From assembly GCF_013322225.1 (NCBI RefSeq), contig NZ_JAAMFB010000023.1, positions 1-64,000 of the forward strand: a stretch of 64,000 nucleotides of DNA, written 5' to 3'. Within the stretch, counting starts at the first letter, position 1. Each line of letters opens with the position of its first letter. Source of the DNA: Agrobacterium larrymoorei (GTDB lineage: Bacteria > Pseudomonadota > Alphaproteobacteria > Rhizobiales > Rhizobiaceae). A model generated the notes under the pieces. That model was not told the origin of the DNA. It worked only from the letters and a program-made list of their open reading frames with translations, and did not search any database. The translations under genes were made by a program, and so were the position numbers. This document shows, one piece after another, positions 26,389 to 34,995 of the stretch.

Positions 26389-27606
26389 ATGAACCTACTG
26401 AATTCCTTCCCAACGCCCGCCAACGAAATTATTGCTATCAATCATCCGATAATTTGCTTTTCTCATCTACGCTGGGACTTCGTCTTGCAGCGACCCCAAC
26501 ATCTGATGCAGCGGTTTTCGGCAGAGCGACAGGTCTTCTTTTTCGAGGAATTCATTCCGACGGATCATCACCTCGCCTATCTGGAAATCCACCCATTCGC
26601 AGGGACCACCGTAAAAGCAGTGCGTCCAAGGGTGCCACATTGGTGGAGTGAACAGGAACGCGAAGCAGCACTTGCAGGACTTCTCGATGAACTAATTGCG
26701 CTTATGGGCAGCAGCCCGCCGATATTGTGGTTCTACACACCAGCCATGTACAACTTTGCGAGCCATGTCGAAGCGGCAGCGGTTGTCTATGATTGCATGG
26801 ACGAGTTAGCGAATTTCAGGTTTGCGCCCGCTGATTTGAAAGTCTCCGAACAGGCGCTGATGGCGCGTGCCGATGCGGTGTTCACAGGCGGGCACAGCCT
26901 TTACGAGGCGAAGAGAGACAGACACGACAATATCCACCCCTTCCCTTCCAGCGTCGACAGTTCACACTTCTTTGTCGCGAGAATGGAGTTTGTTCAGCCG
27001 GTAGATCAGGCCGATATTCCTGCGCCCCGGCTAGGTTATTATGGCGTGATCGATGAGAGGCTGGATCTCGACCTGATCGGCACGGTTGCCGCATTGCGAC
27101 CAGATCTCTCCTTTGTATTCATCGGCCCGGTGGTAAAGATTTCGCAACAGGACTTACCGCGTGCTGCGAACATCCACTATCTTGGCCAGAAGTCCTATAG
27201 TGAACTACCCGTCTACCTCTCTGGGTGGGATGCGGCGTTGATGCCGTTTGCACTTAATGAAGCGACCCGGTTCATCAGCCCCACGAAAACTCCCGAATAT
27301 CTGGCGGCCGGAAAAGCAGTCGTCAGCACGCCGATCAACGATGTCGTCAAAACCTATGGGGAGGTGGATGGCGTTTTCATAGCATCGGATGCAGATTCAT
27401 TTGCAAGGCTCTGCGACGAGGCCGTACGGCTTTCACGCGGGGATAAAGCCTGGCTTGAACCAGTTGATGGCCTTCTCGCCAACATGTCCTGGGACAGGAC
27501 ATTCAGGGCCATGGCAATGATTGTCGATAACGCCGTTGAAGCTAACAGGCTGAAACCTTGCGAGAAACACAAGACGCGGCCAATGGTGGATGCCGCAATT
27601 GAGTGA
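26389..27606 (+). CDS. GT-B glycosyltransferase (family 1-like)
   Basis: A 405-residue transferase. Start 26389 follows AAGGGG; the frame is open from 26332. The opening PIICFSHLRWDFVLQRPQHL is a well-known start of glycosyltransferases that in some bacteria occur fused to a UDP-galactopyranose mutase. The middle has AAVVYDCMDELANFRFAP, and the C-terminal half RLGYYGVIDERLDLDLI, NIHYLGQKSYSELPVYLSGWDAALMPF-like text and SPTKTPEYLAAGKAVVSTP. No mutase domain is present here. It overlaps the next gene by 17 bases. Confidence 0.8.
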   Translation: MNLLNSFPTPANEIIAINHPIICFSHLRWDFVLQRPQHLMQRFSAERQVFFFEEFIPTDHHLAYLEIHPFAGTTVKAVRPRVPHWWSEQEREAALAGLLDELIALMGSSPPILWFYTPAMYNFASHVEAAAVVYDCMDELANFRFAPADLKVSEQALMARADAVFTGGHSLYEAKRDRHDNIHPFPSSVDSSHFFVARMEFVQPVDQADIPAPRLGYYGVIDERLDLDLIGTVAALRPDLSFVFIGPVVKISQQDLPRAANIHYLGQKSYSELPVYLSGWDAALMPFALNEATRFISPTKTPEYLAAGKAVVSTPINDVVKTYGEVDGVFIASDADSFARLCDEAVRLSRGDKAWLEPVDGLLANMSWDRTFRAMAMIVDNAVEANRLKPCEKHKTRPMVDAAIE

Positions 27607-30600
27607 CCGTCCCAAGGTAGTATTAGCGACCGACAGTCGAAATCCGTCCGGGATGGGTGAGCACATGCTTACCCTTGGACAAGCGTTGGCAACGGATTTC
27701 GATATCACCATCGCCCTGATAGCGACGGATGATGACAAGGTTCTTTCACGCGCTGCCCGACTGGGATTGAAGATAAGGCTCGCAAAAGATACGGCTCACT
27801 TTCAAAGCTGGTTTTCGAACGAGCCATTCGATCTTTTACATGTTCATGCGGGAATTGGATGGGAGGGGCACGGGCTGGTCGCAGCAGGCTTTGCTGCCGA
27901 TATACCAGTCATTCGCACCGAACACCTGCCTTATCTTCTGACGGACCCCGAGCAACGCCGGAGCTACGGCGTTGAGGCATCGCGCGTGTCGCACCACATC
28001 GTGGTGTCGGAGGCCTCGTACGCAAGTTATGCACCGCACCTTCCTCCAGAGCGGCTGTCGACCATCAAAAATGGGATCTACCCTCTGAAAGCCGGTGGCA
28101 AAACGGACGTGTTGCGCAGAAATCTGAAGCTGGAAGACCGCATCGTTCTTTTGAATGTCGCGCGCTTTAGCGCCCAGAAAGACCACGCGACTCTGTTGCG
28201 CGCCCTAGAAGAAGTGGTGAAGACGCATCCAGCGACGACGCTTCTACTGGTCGGGACTGGTGAAGAGCGTCCGAATATCGAAGCGATGGCGACGGCGTGC
28301 CGCCTGGATGAAAATATACATTTTCTGGGTCGCCGCTCGGATATCGCAGAGCTGATGAGCATGGTCGATCTCTTCGTGCTGCCGTCACGCTTCGAGGGAT
28401 TACCGCTTGTGGCGCTGGAAGCGATGTCGCTTGGCCTGCCCATCATCGCTACCAGAGTGAGCGGTACACTGGAGGCACTGGGCTCCGATCATCGATTTTT
28501 TGCCGATGCGGGCGATCACATCTCGCTGGCGAAGACGATCATATATGCCATCGATCACCGTCAGGAAGCAGAAGCATCCGCTTTGCTCGCCCAAAAGCGT
28601 TTCCAACACGAATTTACCGCTCAAAGAATGGCATCGGAAACCGCCGATATCTATCGCCGTTTTATTGCGGCGCCTGCCCGCAATTCACAAAAGGACCAAT
28701 CCATGCAGAAAACGCGACTTGCCTTTATCGGCACCGGCGGCATCGCCCAGCGGCATCTCGACATTCTGGCTGGGTTCGAAGAGGTCGAACTGGTGGGATT
28801 TGCCGATCCGGATACGGGTCGCGCCGATCAGGCAGCCATGCGTTTTGGTGCGAAGTCATTTGCGCATCACCGGGAGATGCTTGATAGCGTGAAGCCGGAT
28901 GCGGTTTATGTGTGTATCCCGCCTTTTGCGCATGGTGATGCCGAACGGGATCTCATAGAGCGCGGCATCCCCTTTTTCGTGGAAAAGCCGGTATCGGTTG
29001 ATCTTCAGACGGCTGAGGAAATTGCAAAGGCGGTAACGGACAAAGGCCTGATCACTGCCGTCGGCTATCACTGGCGCTATCTCGATACAGTCGACGAGGC
29101 GAGATATTTGCTCGCCGAAAACCCTCCGCAATTAATGTCCGGCTACTGGCTGGACTCGACGCCGCCGCCGCAATGGTGGTGGAAAAAGGACAAGTCGGGC
29201 GGACAGATGGTTGAGCAGGCGACACATCTGCTGGATCTGACGCGCTTCCTTGTTGGTGAGGTAACGGAAGTCTACGGGCGCGCCAGTCACAAGGACAGGC
29301 ACGACTTTCCGGATCTCGACGTTTCAACAACCAGCACCGCAAACCTCACATTTGAGAACGGGGTCGTTGCCAATATAGCCTCCACCTGCCTGCTTGGTTG
29401 GAGTCATCGTGTCGGGCTTCACGTCTTTGCTGAAAATTTGGCGATTGAACTCACCGACAGAGAAATCATGGTGGATGTCGGCAGGGGTAGGCCCGTCAGG
29501 GGTGCCAATGGTGATCCCGTATGGCGGGAAGACCGCGACCTCATCGACGCCGTTCGTGGCGGAGAAAATCGAATTCGCTGCCCGTATAGCGAGGCACTTC
29601 AGACACACCGGCTGGCGCTGGCGGTCGAAAAATCCATTCAGGAAGGCAGACCGGTCCAGCTCGATCCACCGGACACGCCACGCCCTGAACTTGCACCGCT
29701 GCGGTTTCAGCCTCAGCCTGATGAACCGCGCGGCTTGCCCGAAGGTCATCGCATTATCCGTTCGCTCGGCATCGAGGCCGAGAAACGGCCGTACTTTTTC
29801 GAGTACGAAGAAGGTCCACCGGCTGATGGCCTGATCAGGCTGGACACGCTTTACACCGGGCTTTCAGCCGGGACTGAACTAACCTTCATGAAGAATACCA
29901 ACCCCTATTTCCAATCGCGCTTCGACGGCGAACGGGGTGTGTTTGCAGGAAACGAGCCCGATCTCCATTATCCGGTGCCGTTCCTGGGCTATATGGAAGT
30001 GGCGCGCATTTCCGAGAGCCGCGCACAGGGTTACTCCGAAGGAAGCATCGTCGCTTCCACTTATGCCCACAAGACCGGACACACCGCAGATCCCTACCAC
30101 GACCTGTTGATAAAGCTGCCGGAAACGCTGGACCCGATACTGGGCATTTTCGTCGCACAGATGGGGCCGATTGCAGCAAACGGGATATTGCACGCCGACG
30201 CGGAAGCGTTCGGGCCGCATGTTTCAGGGCTTGGCGCGAGCATCCGTGACCGCCCGGCTATGATCATTGGCGCAGGCACGGTCGGCCTGATGACGGCCCT
30301 GTTTGCCCGCCATCTGGGTGCTTCAGAGGTTGTGATCGCCGATCCCTCGGAGTTTCGGCGGCAAAAGGCCGAAGCCATGGGGCTCACTGCCATGACGGAA
30401 GACCACGCCTGGCAGCACGCCAAAGCAAGGTGGCATGATGGCGCGATGGGTCGCGGCGCTGACGTTGTTTTCCAAACCCGGGCGCATTCCGATAGCCTGC
30501 ACACAGCGATGAAAGCCCTGCGTGCGCAAGGAACCGTCATCGATCTGGCATTTTATCAGGGTGGCGCAGACAGGTTGCGGCTTGGCGAAGAATTTCACCA

Positions 30601-30838
30601 CAATGGCCTCAACCTGCGCTGCGCGCAGATCAACCGCGTGCCAAGAGGACTTGCGGCGCTCTGGGACCGGAGGCGATTGGCTCTTTCAACAGTCGAGCTT
30701 CTCATTCACGAACAACGCGCCATTCTCGATCACATGATCACTCATGTCGTGCCAATCGATGATGCGCTGGTATTCCTCATCAACCTTGTGGAAAACCGGC
30801 CTGAGTTTCTGCAAGTCGTGTTCAAGGTGAGCGAATGA
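27590..30838 (+). CDS. Three-domain fusion: GT4 + Gfo/Idh/MocA oxidoreductase + MDR dehydrogenase
   Basis: The 1082-residue protein joins three enzymes. Residues 1-368 are a GT4 transferase (SGMGEHMLTLGQAL; LLNVARFSAQKDHATLLRAL; LPSRFEGLPLVALEAMSLG). Residues 372-715 are a Gfo/Idh/MocA dehydrogenase with Rossmann motif FIGTGGIAQRH, FFVEKPVSVD carrying the conserved Lys, and GGQMVEQATHLLDLTRF with the active His. Residues 720-1082 are a medium-chain dehydrogenase with cofactor loop IIGAGTVGLMTALFARHLG (about 892). This last unit lacks the zinc-binding cysteines, having SAGTE at the usual catalytic-Cys position, like BchC-type members. A good ribosome site precedes Met372, so a shorter two-domain protein may also be made. 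Together the parts could transfer a sugar and oxidise/reduce it; the substrate is unknown. Confidence 0.85.
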   Translation: MPQLSDRPKVVLATDSRNPSGMGEHMLTLGQALATDFDITIALIATDDDKVLSRAARLGLKIRLAKDTAHFQSWFSNEPFDLLHVHAGIGWEGHGLVAAGFAADIPVIRTEHLPYLLTDPEQRRSYGVEASRVSHHIVVSEASYASYAPHLPPERLSTIKNGIYPLKAGGKTDVLRRNLKLEDRIVLLNVARFSAQKDHATLLRALEEVVKTHPATTLLLVGTGEERPNIEAMATACRLDENIHFLGRRSDIAELMSMVDLFVLPSRFEGLPLVALEAMSLGLPIIATRVSGTLEALGSDHRFFADAGDHISLAKTIIYAIDHRQEAEASALLAQKRFQHEFTAQRMASETADIYRRFIAAPARNSQKDQSMQKTRLAFIGTGGIAQRHLDILAGFEEVELVGFADPDTGRADQAAMRFGAKSFAHHREMLDSVKPDAVYVCIPPFAHGDAERDLIERGIPFFVEKPVSVDLQTAEEIAKAVTDKGLITAVGYHWRYLDTVDEARYLLAENPPQLMSGYWLDSTPPPQWWWKKDKSGGQMVEQATHLLDLTRFLVGEVTEVYGRASHKDRHDFPDLDVSTTSTANLTFENGVVANIASTCLLGWSHRVGLHVFAENLAIELTDREIMVDVGRGRPVRGANGDPVWREDRDLIDAVRGGENRIRCPYSEALQTHRLALAVEKSIQEGRPVQLDPPDTPRPELAPLRFQPQPDEPRGLPEGHRIIRSLGIEAEKRPYFFEYEEGPPADGLIRLDTLYTGLSAGTELTFMKNTNPYFQSRFDGERGVFAGNEPDLHYPVPFLGYMEVARISESRAQGYSEGSIVASTYAHKTGHTADPYHDLLIKLPETLDPILGIFVAQMGPIAANGILHADAEAFGPHVSGLGASIRDRPAMIIGAGTVGLMTALFARHLGASEVVIADPSEFRRQKAEAMGLTAMTEDHAWQHAKARWHDGAMGRGADVVFQTRAHSDSLHTAMKALRAQGTVIDLAFYQGGADRLRLGEEFHHNGLNLRCAQINRVPRGLAALWDRRRLALSTVELLIHEQRAILDHMITHVVPIDDALVFLINLVENRPEFLQVVFKVSE
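28691..28705 (+). promoter_or_regulatory. Internal ribosome-binding site and start in the fusion gene
   Basis: AAAAGGA (AAGGA at 28691-28695) stands 7 bases before the in-frame ATG at 28703. That codon is Met372, exactly the first residue of the Gfo/Idh/MocA domain (MQKTRLAFIGTGG). This is the expected start of an ancestral separate gene. Confidence 0.55.
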
Positions 30839-33072
30839 CGACAGAGCCTGCTCCCGTTCGTATTCTATTCGTGTTTGCCTGGCTGGTCGTAGGTGGTGAA
30901 GAAACAGAGGTTAGGCTGCTTGCCAAGAACCTCGATCCCAGCCGATATCGCATCGATGTCGTCGCCTGCTTTCATAAGCAGGGAATGCCGCAGCAAACCC
31001 ACGAGCAACTGACCGCGCTTGGGGTCAATGTCGACACCACGCCCTACACCTTGTCGTTTGAGGACACAGTGTCCTATCTGGCCGGGAAAATCCCCAGTTA
31101 TGACGTGGTGGTATCCTGCCAGAATGTTGCGGATATCTATCCGGCGCTCGAACGTCTGCACCTGCGACCGCCGCTGATCGAGCATGGCGGCCTGGTATCG
31201 GAAGCCTTGGCTGGCCCCAAGCACCTGACCAGCAGATATGTTGGCGTGTGCAAATCGATCCGGGACGCGGCAGCCTCCCGTATGCCGGGGCGCGAGCATC
31301 ACGCGCTTGAAATACCGTCGATGGTCGATCTTGCTGCCTTCGACCCGAACAGCCGAAATCGTATCCGGACGGATCTGGGACTAGAAGACGGCCATCTCGT
31401 CGTCGGATGGGTCGGCAGGCTCGACCCCAAAAAGAACGTCGAAGATTTCATCGAGGCTGCATCGATTGTCGCCGCTTCAAACACCGCTGCCCGTTTCGTC
31501 ATCGTCGGCGGGGCAGATGCATTCATGCCCGATTATGCCACGCGCCTGAAGGAACTCGCTGAAGAGCGCGGCCTTGGCGGCAGGCTCCAGTTTCTTGGAG
31601 ATCGGAGCGATGTTCCAGAGCTGCTTTCCGCATTCGATATCTTCGTCTGGCTATCGAGAGGCGAAGGAATGCCGCATGTGATTGCCGAAGCGGGTGCAGC
31701 ATCCTTGCCGGTGATCGCGACACCGGACAATGGTGCCATGCAGCAAATCGAAGACGGTGTCTCTGGCTGCTTCGTGCCCTATAATGATATCAACGCAATC
31801 GCTGAGCGAATATGTCAGCTGATTGCCGAACCCGAGCGCAGGCGCAAAACTGGTCTGGCGTTACGCCGCAAGATAGAGACGTGTTACTCGGCCGAGGCCG
31901 TCATTCCGCAATGGGAAGCGGTTCTTGCAGATGTGCTCGCGGACAGAAAGCCAGCTATGCCAACGGGCTTGTTTCAATCGTTTCTGCAAGGTGGCTTTGA
32001 ATGCTCAACGCATCGCCTGCGACCAAAAGACGGCGAACACGTAGGTCGTCGCCTCGATATGATACGGGCTATCAGTCACGATAAGCTGACCGCACAGGAT
32101 TATCGGCAACTTTCCACTTTCGGAATACGAACCGTGCGTGACGGCTTCCGATGGCACCTGATCGACAATGCCGGTTATTACGACTGGTCGAGCATCCTCC
32201 CGATGCTTCGAGCAGCACGAGAGACGGGGACGCAGGTGATCTGGGACCTTCTTCATTATGGCTGGCCGGATGATATCGATATCTGGTCTCCCGCCTTCGT
32301 CGACCGTTTCTCTCGTTTTGCAAAAGCTTGCGCGACTATGGTCAAAGGAGAAGGCGATGCCATCCCTTTTTACTGTCCAGTCAACGAGATTTCCTTCTTT
32401 TCCTGGGGCGGAGGGGACGCCGGCTATCTCAACCCTTTTGCAAGGAGGCGAGGGTTTGAACTCAAGGTCCAACTGGCGCGCGCAGCCATAGCCGCCATGG
32501 ACGCGATACTTGAAGTGGAGCCCAAAGCCCGCTTCGTACATTGCGATCCCATCATCAATGTCGTGACCGACCCCATGCGCCCCTGGGAAGCCGGTGCCGC
32601 AGAAGGCCACCGGCAGGCACAGTTTCAGGGATGGGATTTGATTTCAGGGAGAATGTGGCCTCAGATCGGCGGTAACGAACGCTATCTCGATATCGTTGGG
32701 GTCAATTACTACTACAACAACCAGTGGATTCACGGAGGACCGCCCATCGATGTCGGCCATCCTTTCTACAAGCCGCTCAGCACGATGCTGATTGAGACAT
32801 ATGCAAGATACGGCAAGCCGATCATGATTGCGGAGACCGGTATCGAGGCAGAACGAAGGGAATCTTGGTTTGGCTACGTCTATCGACAGGCAAAGCAGGC
32901 GTTAAGGGCGGGTGTTCCTCTTGAAGGATTGTGTCTCTATCCAATCGTCAATCATCCCGGTTGGGACGACGAGCGTGCCTGCGAAAATGGCCTGTTATCC
33001 GCCTCTCCATCCGCCGAAGGCCGAGCAGTATTCATTCCTCTAGCGGAAGAGATAGAAAAATCACGACGATAA
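30835..33072 (+). CDS. Fusion: GT4 glycosyltransferase + clan GH-A glycoside hydrolase
   Basis: A 745-residue protein. Residues 1-372 form a GT4 transferase (FVFAWLVVGGEETEVRLLAK; GWVGRLDPKKNVEDFIEAA; WLSRGEGMPHVIAEAGAASLP). Residues about 383-745 form a glycoside hydrolase of the GH1-like kind: FECSTHRLR and VRDGFRWHLIDN at the start, acid/base YCPVNEISFFS (E518), nucleophile MIAETGIEAE (E667), VGVNYYYNNQW and CLYPIVNHPGWDD. Related hydrolase domains occur fused to sugar-nucleotide reductases in other proteobacteria. No signal peptide is present, so both domains act in the cytoplasm, where the hydrolase may edit or transfer the sugar. The start overlaps the previous stop in ATGA. Confidence 0.85.
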   Translation: MTTEPAPVRILFVFAWLVVGGEETEVRLLAKNLDPSRYRIDVVACFHKQGMPQQTHEQLTALGVNVDTTPYTLSFEDTVSYLAGKIPSYDVVVSCQNVADIYPALERLHLRPPLIEHGGLVSEALAGPKHLTSRYVGVCKSIRDAAASRMPGREHHALEIPSMVDLAAFDPNSRNRIRTDLGLEDGHLVVGWVGRLDPKKNVEDFIEAASIVAASNTAARFVIVGGADAFMPDYATRLKELAEERGLGGRLQFLGDRSDVPELLSAFDIFVWLSRGEGMPHVIAEAGAASLPVIATPDNGAMQQIEDGVSGCFVPYNDINAIAERICQLIAEPERRRKTGLALRRKIETCYSAEAVIPQWEAVLADVLADRKPAMPTGLFQSFLQGGFECSTHRLRPKDGEHVGRRLDMIRAISHDKLTAQDYRQLSTFGIRTVRDGFRWHLIDNAGYYDWSSILPMLRAARETGTQVIWDLLHYGWPDDIDIWSPAFVDRFSRFAKACATMVKGEGDAIPFYCPVNEISFFSWGGGDAGYLNPFARRRGFELKVQLARAAIAAMDAILEVEPKARFVHCDPIINVVTDPMRPWEAGAAEGHRQAQFQGWDLISGRMWPQIGGNERYLDIVGVNYYYNNQWIHGGPPIDVGHPFYKPLSTMLIETYARYGKPIMIAETGIEAERRESWFGYVYRQAKQALRAGVPLEGLCLYPIVNHPGWDDERACENGLLSASPSAEGRAVFIPLAEEIEKSRR

Positions 33073-33105
33073 GCAGGCGGGAATAGTTTTGTCTGGGATA
33101 GGATG

Positions 33106-33136
33106 AAAGCGCCGCTTCGAACAAAACGGCGCTTTT
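33106..33136. terminator. Bidirectional intrinsic terminator
   Basis: AAAGCGCCG (33106-33114) pairs with CGGCGCTTT (33127-33135) around a 12-base loop and ends in TTTT. The A-run on the other side lets it serve the convergent minus-strand gene at 33146-33451 as well. It closes the four-gene glycan operon. Confidence 0.8.
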
Positions 33137-33145
33137 CGTGATCAT

Positions 33146-33451
33146 TCAATGACCGGTAACGCGTAGCGCACCTGCCTCACCCATCCTGCGCTGTACCGCA
33201 CTGAGCTGACTCACGGAAATGTCGGCAGACACCTCGATCTCGCCGTTCAGCGGGGCGTCGTCGCGCTCTTCATCGCCGGTAACGTCGCCTCCGGATGGCT
33301 CTGAACCCGCAGTGTTTGCTGAAGTGGCCGACTGGATGAAAATGTCTGGGCGGGACACACCGTATTGCTGAACGAGGTGCTCCACAGCGAGGTCTGCTTC
33401 CTGTCGTGTCTTGAAGGTTGCCCTTACGGTTGTCGTGCTATCATCGGCCAT
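33146..33451 (-). CDS. Small general-stress-type protein, unknown function
   Basis: The 101-residue acidic protein begins with a short beta-alpha-beta unit (TTTVRATFKTRQEADLAVEHLVQQYG), which resembles the opening of YflT-like heat/stress proteins that handle paired residues. It continues with a Gly/Asp/Glu-rich linker and a closing helix (SVSQLSAVQRRMGEAGAL). No signal or membrane segment. It is convergent with the glycan operon and shares the terminator at 33106-33136. A weak EcfG-like pair (CGAAC, 16 bases, AGTT) lies upstream but has two mismatches. Function is unknown. Confidence 0.65.
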   Translation of the reverse strand: MADDSTTTVRATFKTRQEADLAVEHLVQQYGVSRPDIFIQSATSANTAGSEPSGGDVTGDEERDDAPLNGEIEVSADISVSQLSAVQRRMGEAGALRVTGH

Positions 33452-33541
33452 TGCTGCTTCTCCTGTTAGCGTCTTGAGGTCTAACTCGCGTCAGGACTAA
33501 TAGTTCGAAACAGGCTCTTGGCTCGTAAGGGATAGACGATC

Positions 33542-34060
33542 ATGCAGACACGCCTTCCACTGATACTTACGGCCAGAATTGAAGAAGAAGACCTCGCTTA
33601 TTTCAATGAACTGCGGAAGCGTCACTTTCCGCCCGACCGTAATTTCCTAAGCGCTCATCTGACGATGTTTCACAGACTTCCGGGGGAATATAAGGATCGG
33701 ATCATCACGATACTGGAGTCAGCCGTTCGGGATCATATCCCGCTAGAAGCGACCGTCAGTAACATTCGCCATCTGGGGGCTGGTGTTGCCTACAGCATCG
33801 AAAACGCTGCGCTGGCCCAACTGCGGGCATTGTTGCGCGAAAAGTTTGCGCCATGGCTCGGCCCACAGGACAAACAGGGGTGGCGGCCGCATATCACGGT
33901 TCAAAACAAAGTCGCCAAATCTAGCGCCGACCGATTGTACGAGAATCTCGCCAAAGAGTTTCAGCCGCGCGACATAACCATTACCGGCGTCGATCTTTGG
34001 AGGTATCTGAGCGGGCCATGGCAACACGAACGATATGTGCCTTTTGAGCCGAGGAGATGA
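33542..34060 (+). CDS. 2'-5' RNA ligase/2H phosphoesterase-family protein
   Basis: The 172-residue protein has the paired H-x-T/S-x motifs of the 2H superfamily: HLTMF (about 40) and HITVQ (about 119), with the spacing expected for a single two-lobed domain. The opening LPLILTARIEEEDLAYFNELRKR and the closing VDLWRYLSGPWQHERYVPF fit the group near LigT/ThpR. Members hydrolyse 2',3'-cyclic phosphates or join RNA ends; the cellular substrate is usually unknown. It stands alone in front of a probable stress promoter for the next gene. Confidence 0.8.
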   Translation: MQTRLPLILTARIEEEDLAYFNELRKRHFPPDRNFLSAHLTMFHRLPGEYKDRIITILESAVRDHIPLEATVSNIRHLGAGVAYSIENAALAQLRALLREKFAPWLGPQDKQGWRPHITVQNKVAKSSADRLYENLAKEFQPRDITITGVDLWRYLSGPWQHERYVPFEPRR

Positions 34061-34080
34061 TTTCCGCTCCGTCTTCGCAC

Positions 34081-34105
34081 GGAACCGATAAGATCACGGG
34101 TCGTT
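34081..34105 (+). promoter_or_regulatory. Consensus EcfG general-stress promoter
   Basis: GGAAC (34081-34085) and CGTT (34102-34105) are separated by exactly 16 bases, a full match to the alphaproteobacterial EcfG consensus. It lies 35 bases before the start of the small gene at 34141, in the right direction. Confidence 0.75.
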
Positions 34106-34140
34106 TCAGTAGGAGACATAAAACTCTAAGGAGACGAGTT

Positions 34141-34338
34141 ATGATCGAGAGCGACAAAAACCAGTCCCCAGTTCCCGATGGTCCACGCGGGCCGAGTTCG
34201 ACACCCGGTTTGCCCAACCCGCGTCAGGACGACGCGCCGAAGCCGCCGGTCCAAGACCCTGGCGACACCAAGAACCCGAACGATCCGCCTCTCAACCCTG
34301 CACTTCTCCCGATCGGCGATCCGGCATCGATGGCCTGA
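34141..34338 (+). CDS. Small proline-rich protein, probable stress gene
   Basis: This 65-residue protein starts at ATG 34141 after AAGGAGACG, a strong ribosome site. It is rich in Pro, Asp and Asn, without predicted helices, and looks disordered (SPVPDGPRGPSSTPGLPNPR; NPNDPPLNPALLPIG). I know no family. The consensus EcfG promoter 35 bases upstream is the best evidence that it is real and stress-induced. It may be co-transcribed with the flavin/PLP-type oxidase-like gene 82 bases downstream. Confidence 0.65.
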   Translation: MIESDKNQSPVPDGPRGPSSTPGLPNPRQDDAPKPPVQDPGDTKNPNDPPLNPALLPIGDPASMA

Positions 34339-34420
34339 AAAGCGGTTGGGAGCTTGGAAATATCAACCCGGCAAAAAGCAAAAAGGCGATGTCGGATAAG
34401 CATCGCATATGGAGCTGATC

Positions 34421-34858
34421 ATGGCGTCGATGAACCTGAAAGACATATCCAAGCGACTCCGCAAGATAGACTTCTGCATGTTCAATACTCACACGGCTTC
34501 AGGCGAAATCAAAAGCAGACCCATGAGCAACAACGGTGATGTCGATTACGAAGGAGATTCCTGGTTTTTCTCCTATGAAGATACACGGAAGGTCAGGGAG
34601 ATAGAAGCGAACAATCGCGTATCCCTTATATTCACCGAGCCACCGAGCATTCTTGGCAAGCCCGGCATTTTCATTTCACTCGACGGTCAGGCAAGCCTCA
34701 TTCGCGACAAGGCTCGGTTCGAGGAGCACTGGACGAGCGAGCTAGATCGCTGGTTCCCCGACGGCGTTGGCACCCCGGGCGTGGTGCTCGTCCAGGTCAA
34801 CGCCCGTACCATCGAATATTGGGACGGCGAGGATAACGGCACGGTCTCGCTTGTCTGA
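34421..34858 (+). CDS. Pyridoxamine 5'-phosphate oxidase-fold general stress protein
   Basis: The 145-residue protein (start 34421 with GGAG six bases before; ATG 34409 is a weaker option) belongs to the split-barrel flavin-binding group called general stress protein 26. Typical words are IDFCMFNTHTASGEIKSRPM, DSWFFSYEDTRKVREI and KARFEEHWTSELDRWFPDG. These proteins bind FMN or F420-like cofactors and are widely stress-induced, but the reaction is rarely known. It follows the EcfG-promoted small gene in the same direction. Confidence 0.8.
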   Translation: MASMNLKDISKRLRKIDFCMFNTHTASGEIKSRPMSNNGDVDYEGDSWFFSYEDTRKVREIEANNRVSLIFTEPPSILGKPGIFISLDGQASLIRDKARFEEHWTSELDRWFPDGVGTPGVVLVQVNARTIEYWDGEDNGTVSLV

Positions 34859-34995
34859 TTGCCAACTCCACCAGAGTATCAGTTGATAAGAACAACGCAG
34901 TTCATTGACACTTAATTTCCGGTTAACCATGATCGCTTACGAGTCGTGGTTCGTCTGCCGAATACGAATCGGCACCCGTTACAATCGGTTTGAGA

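Noticed and set aside
33452-33541. EcfG-like pair for the minus-strand gene at 33146-33451
   Set aside because: CGAAC-N16-AGTT differs from the consensus in both elements, so it is not listed as a promoter.
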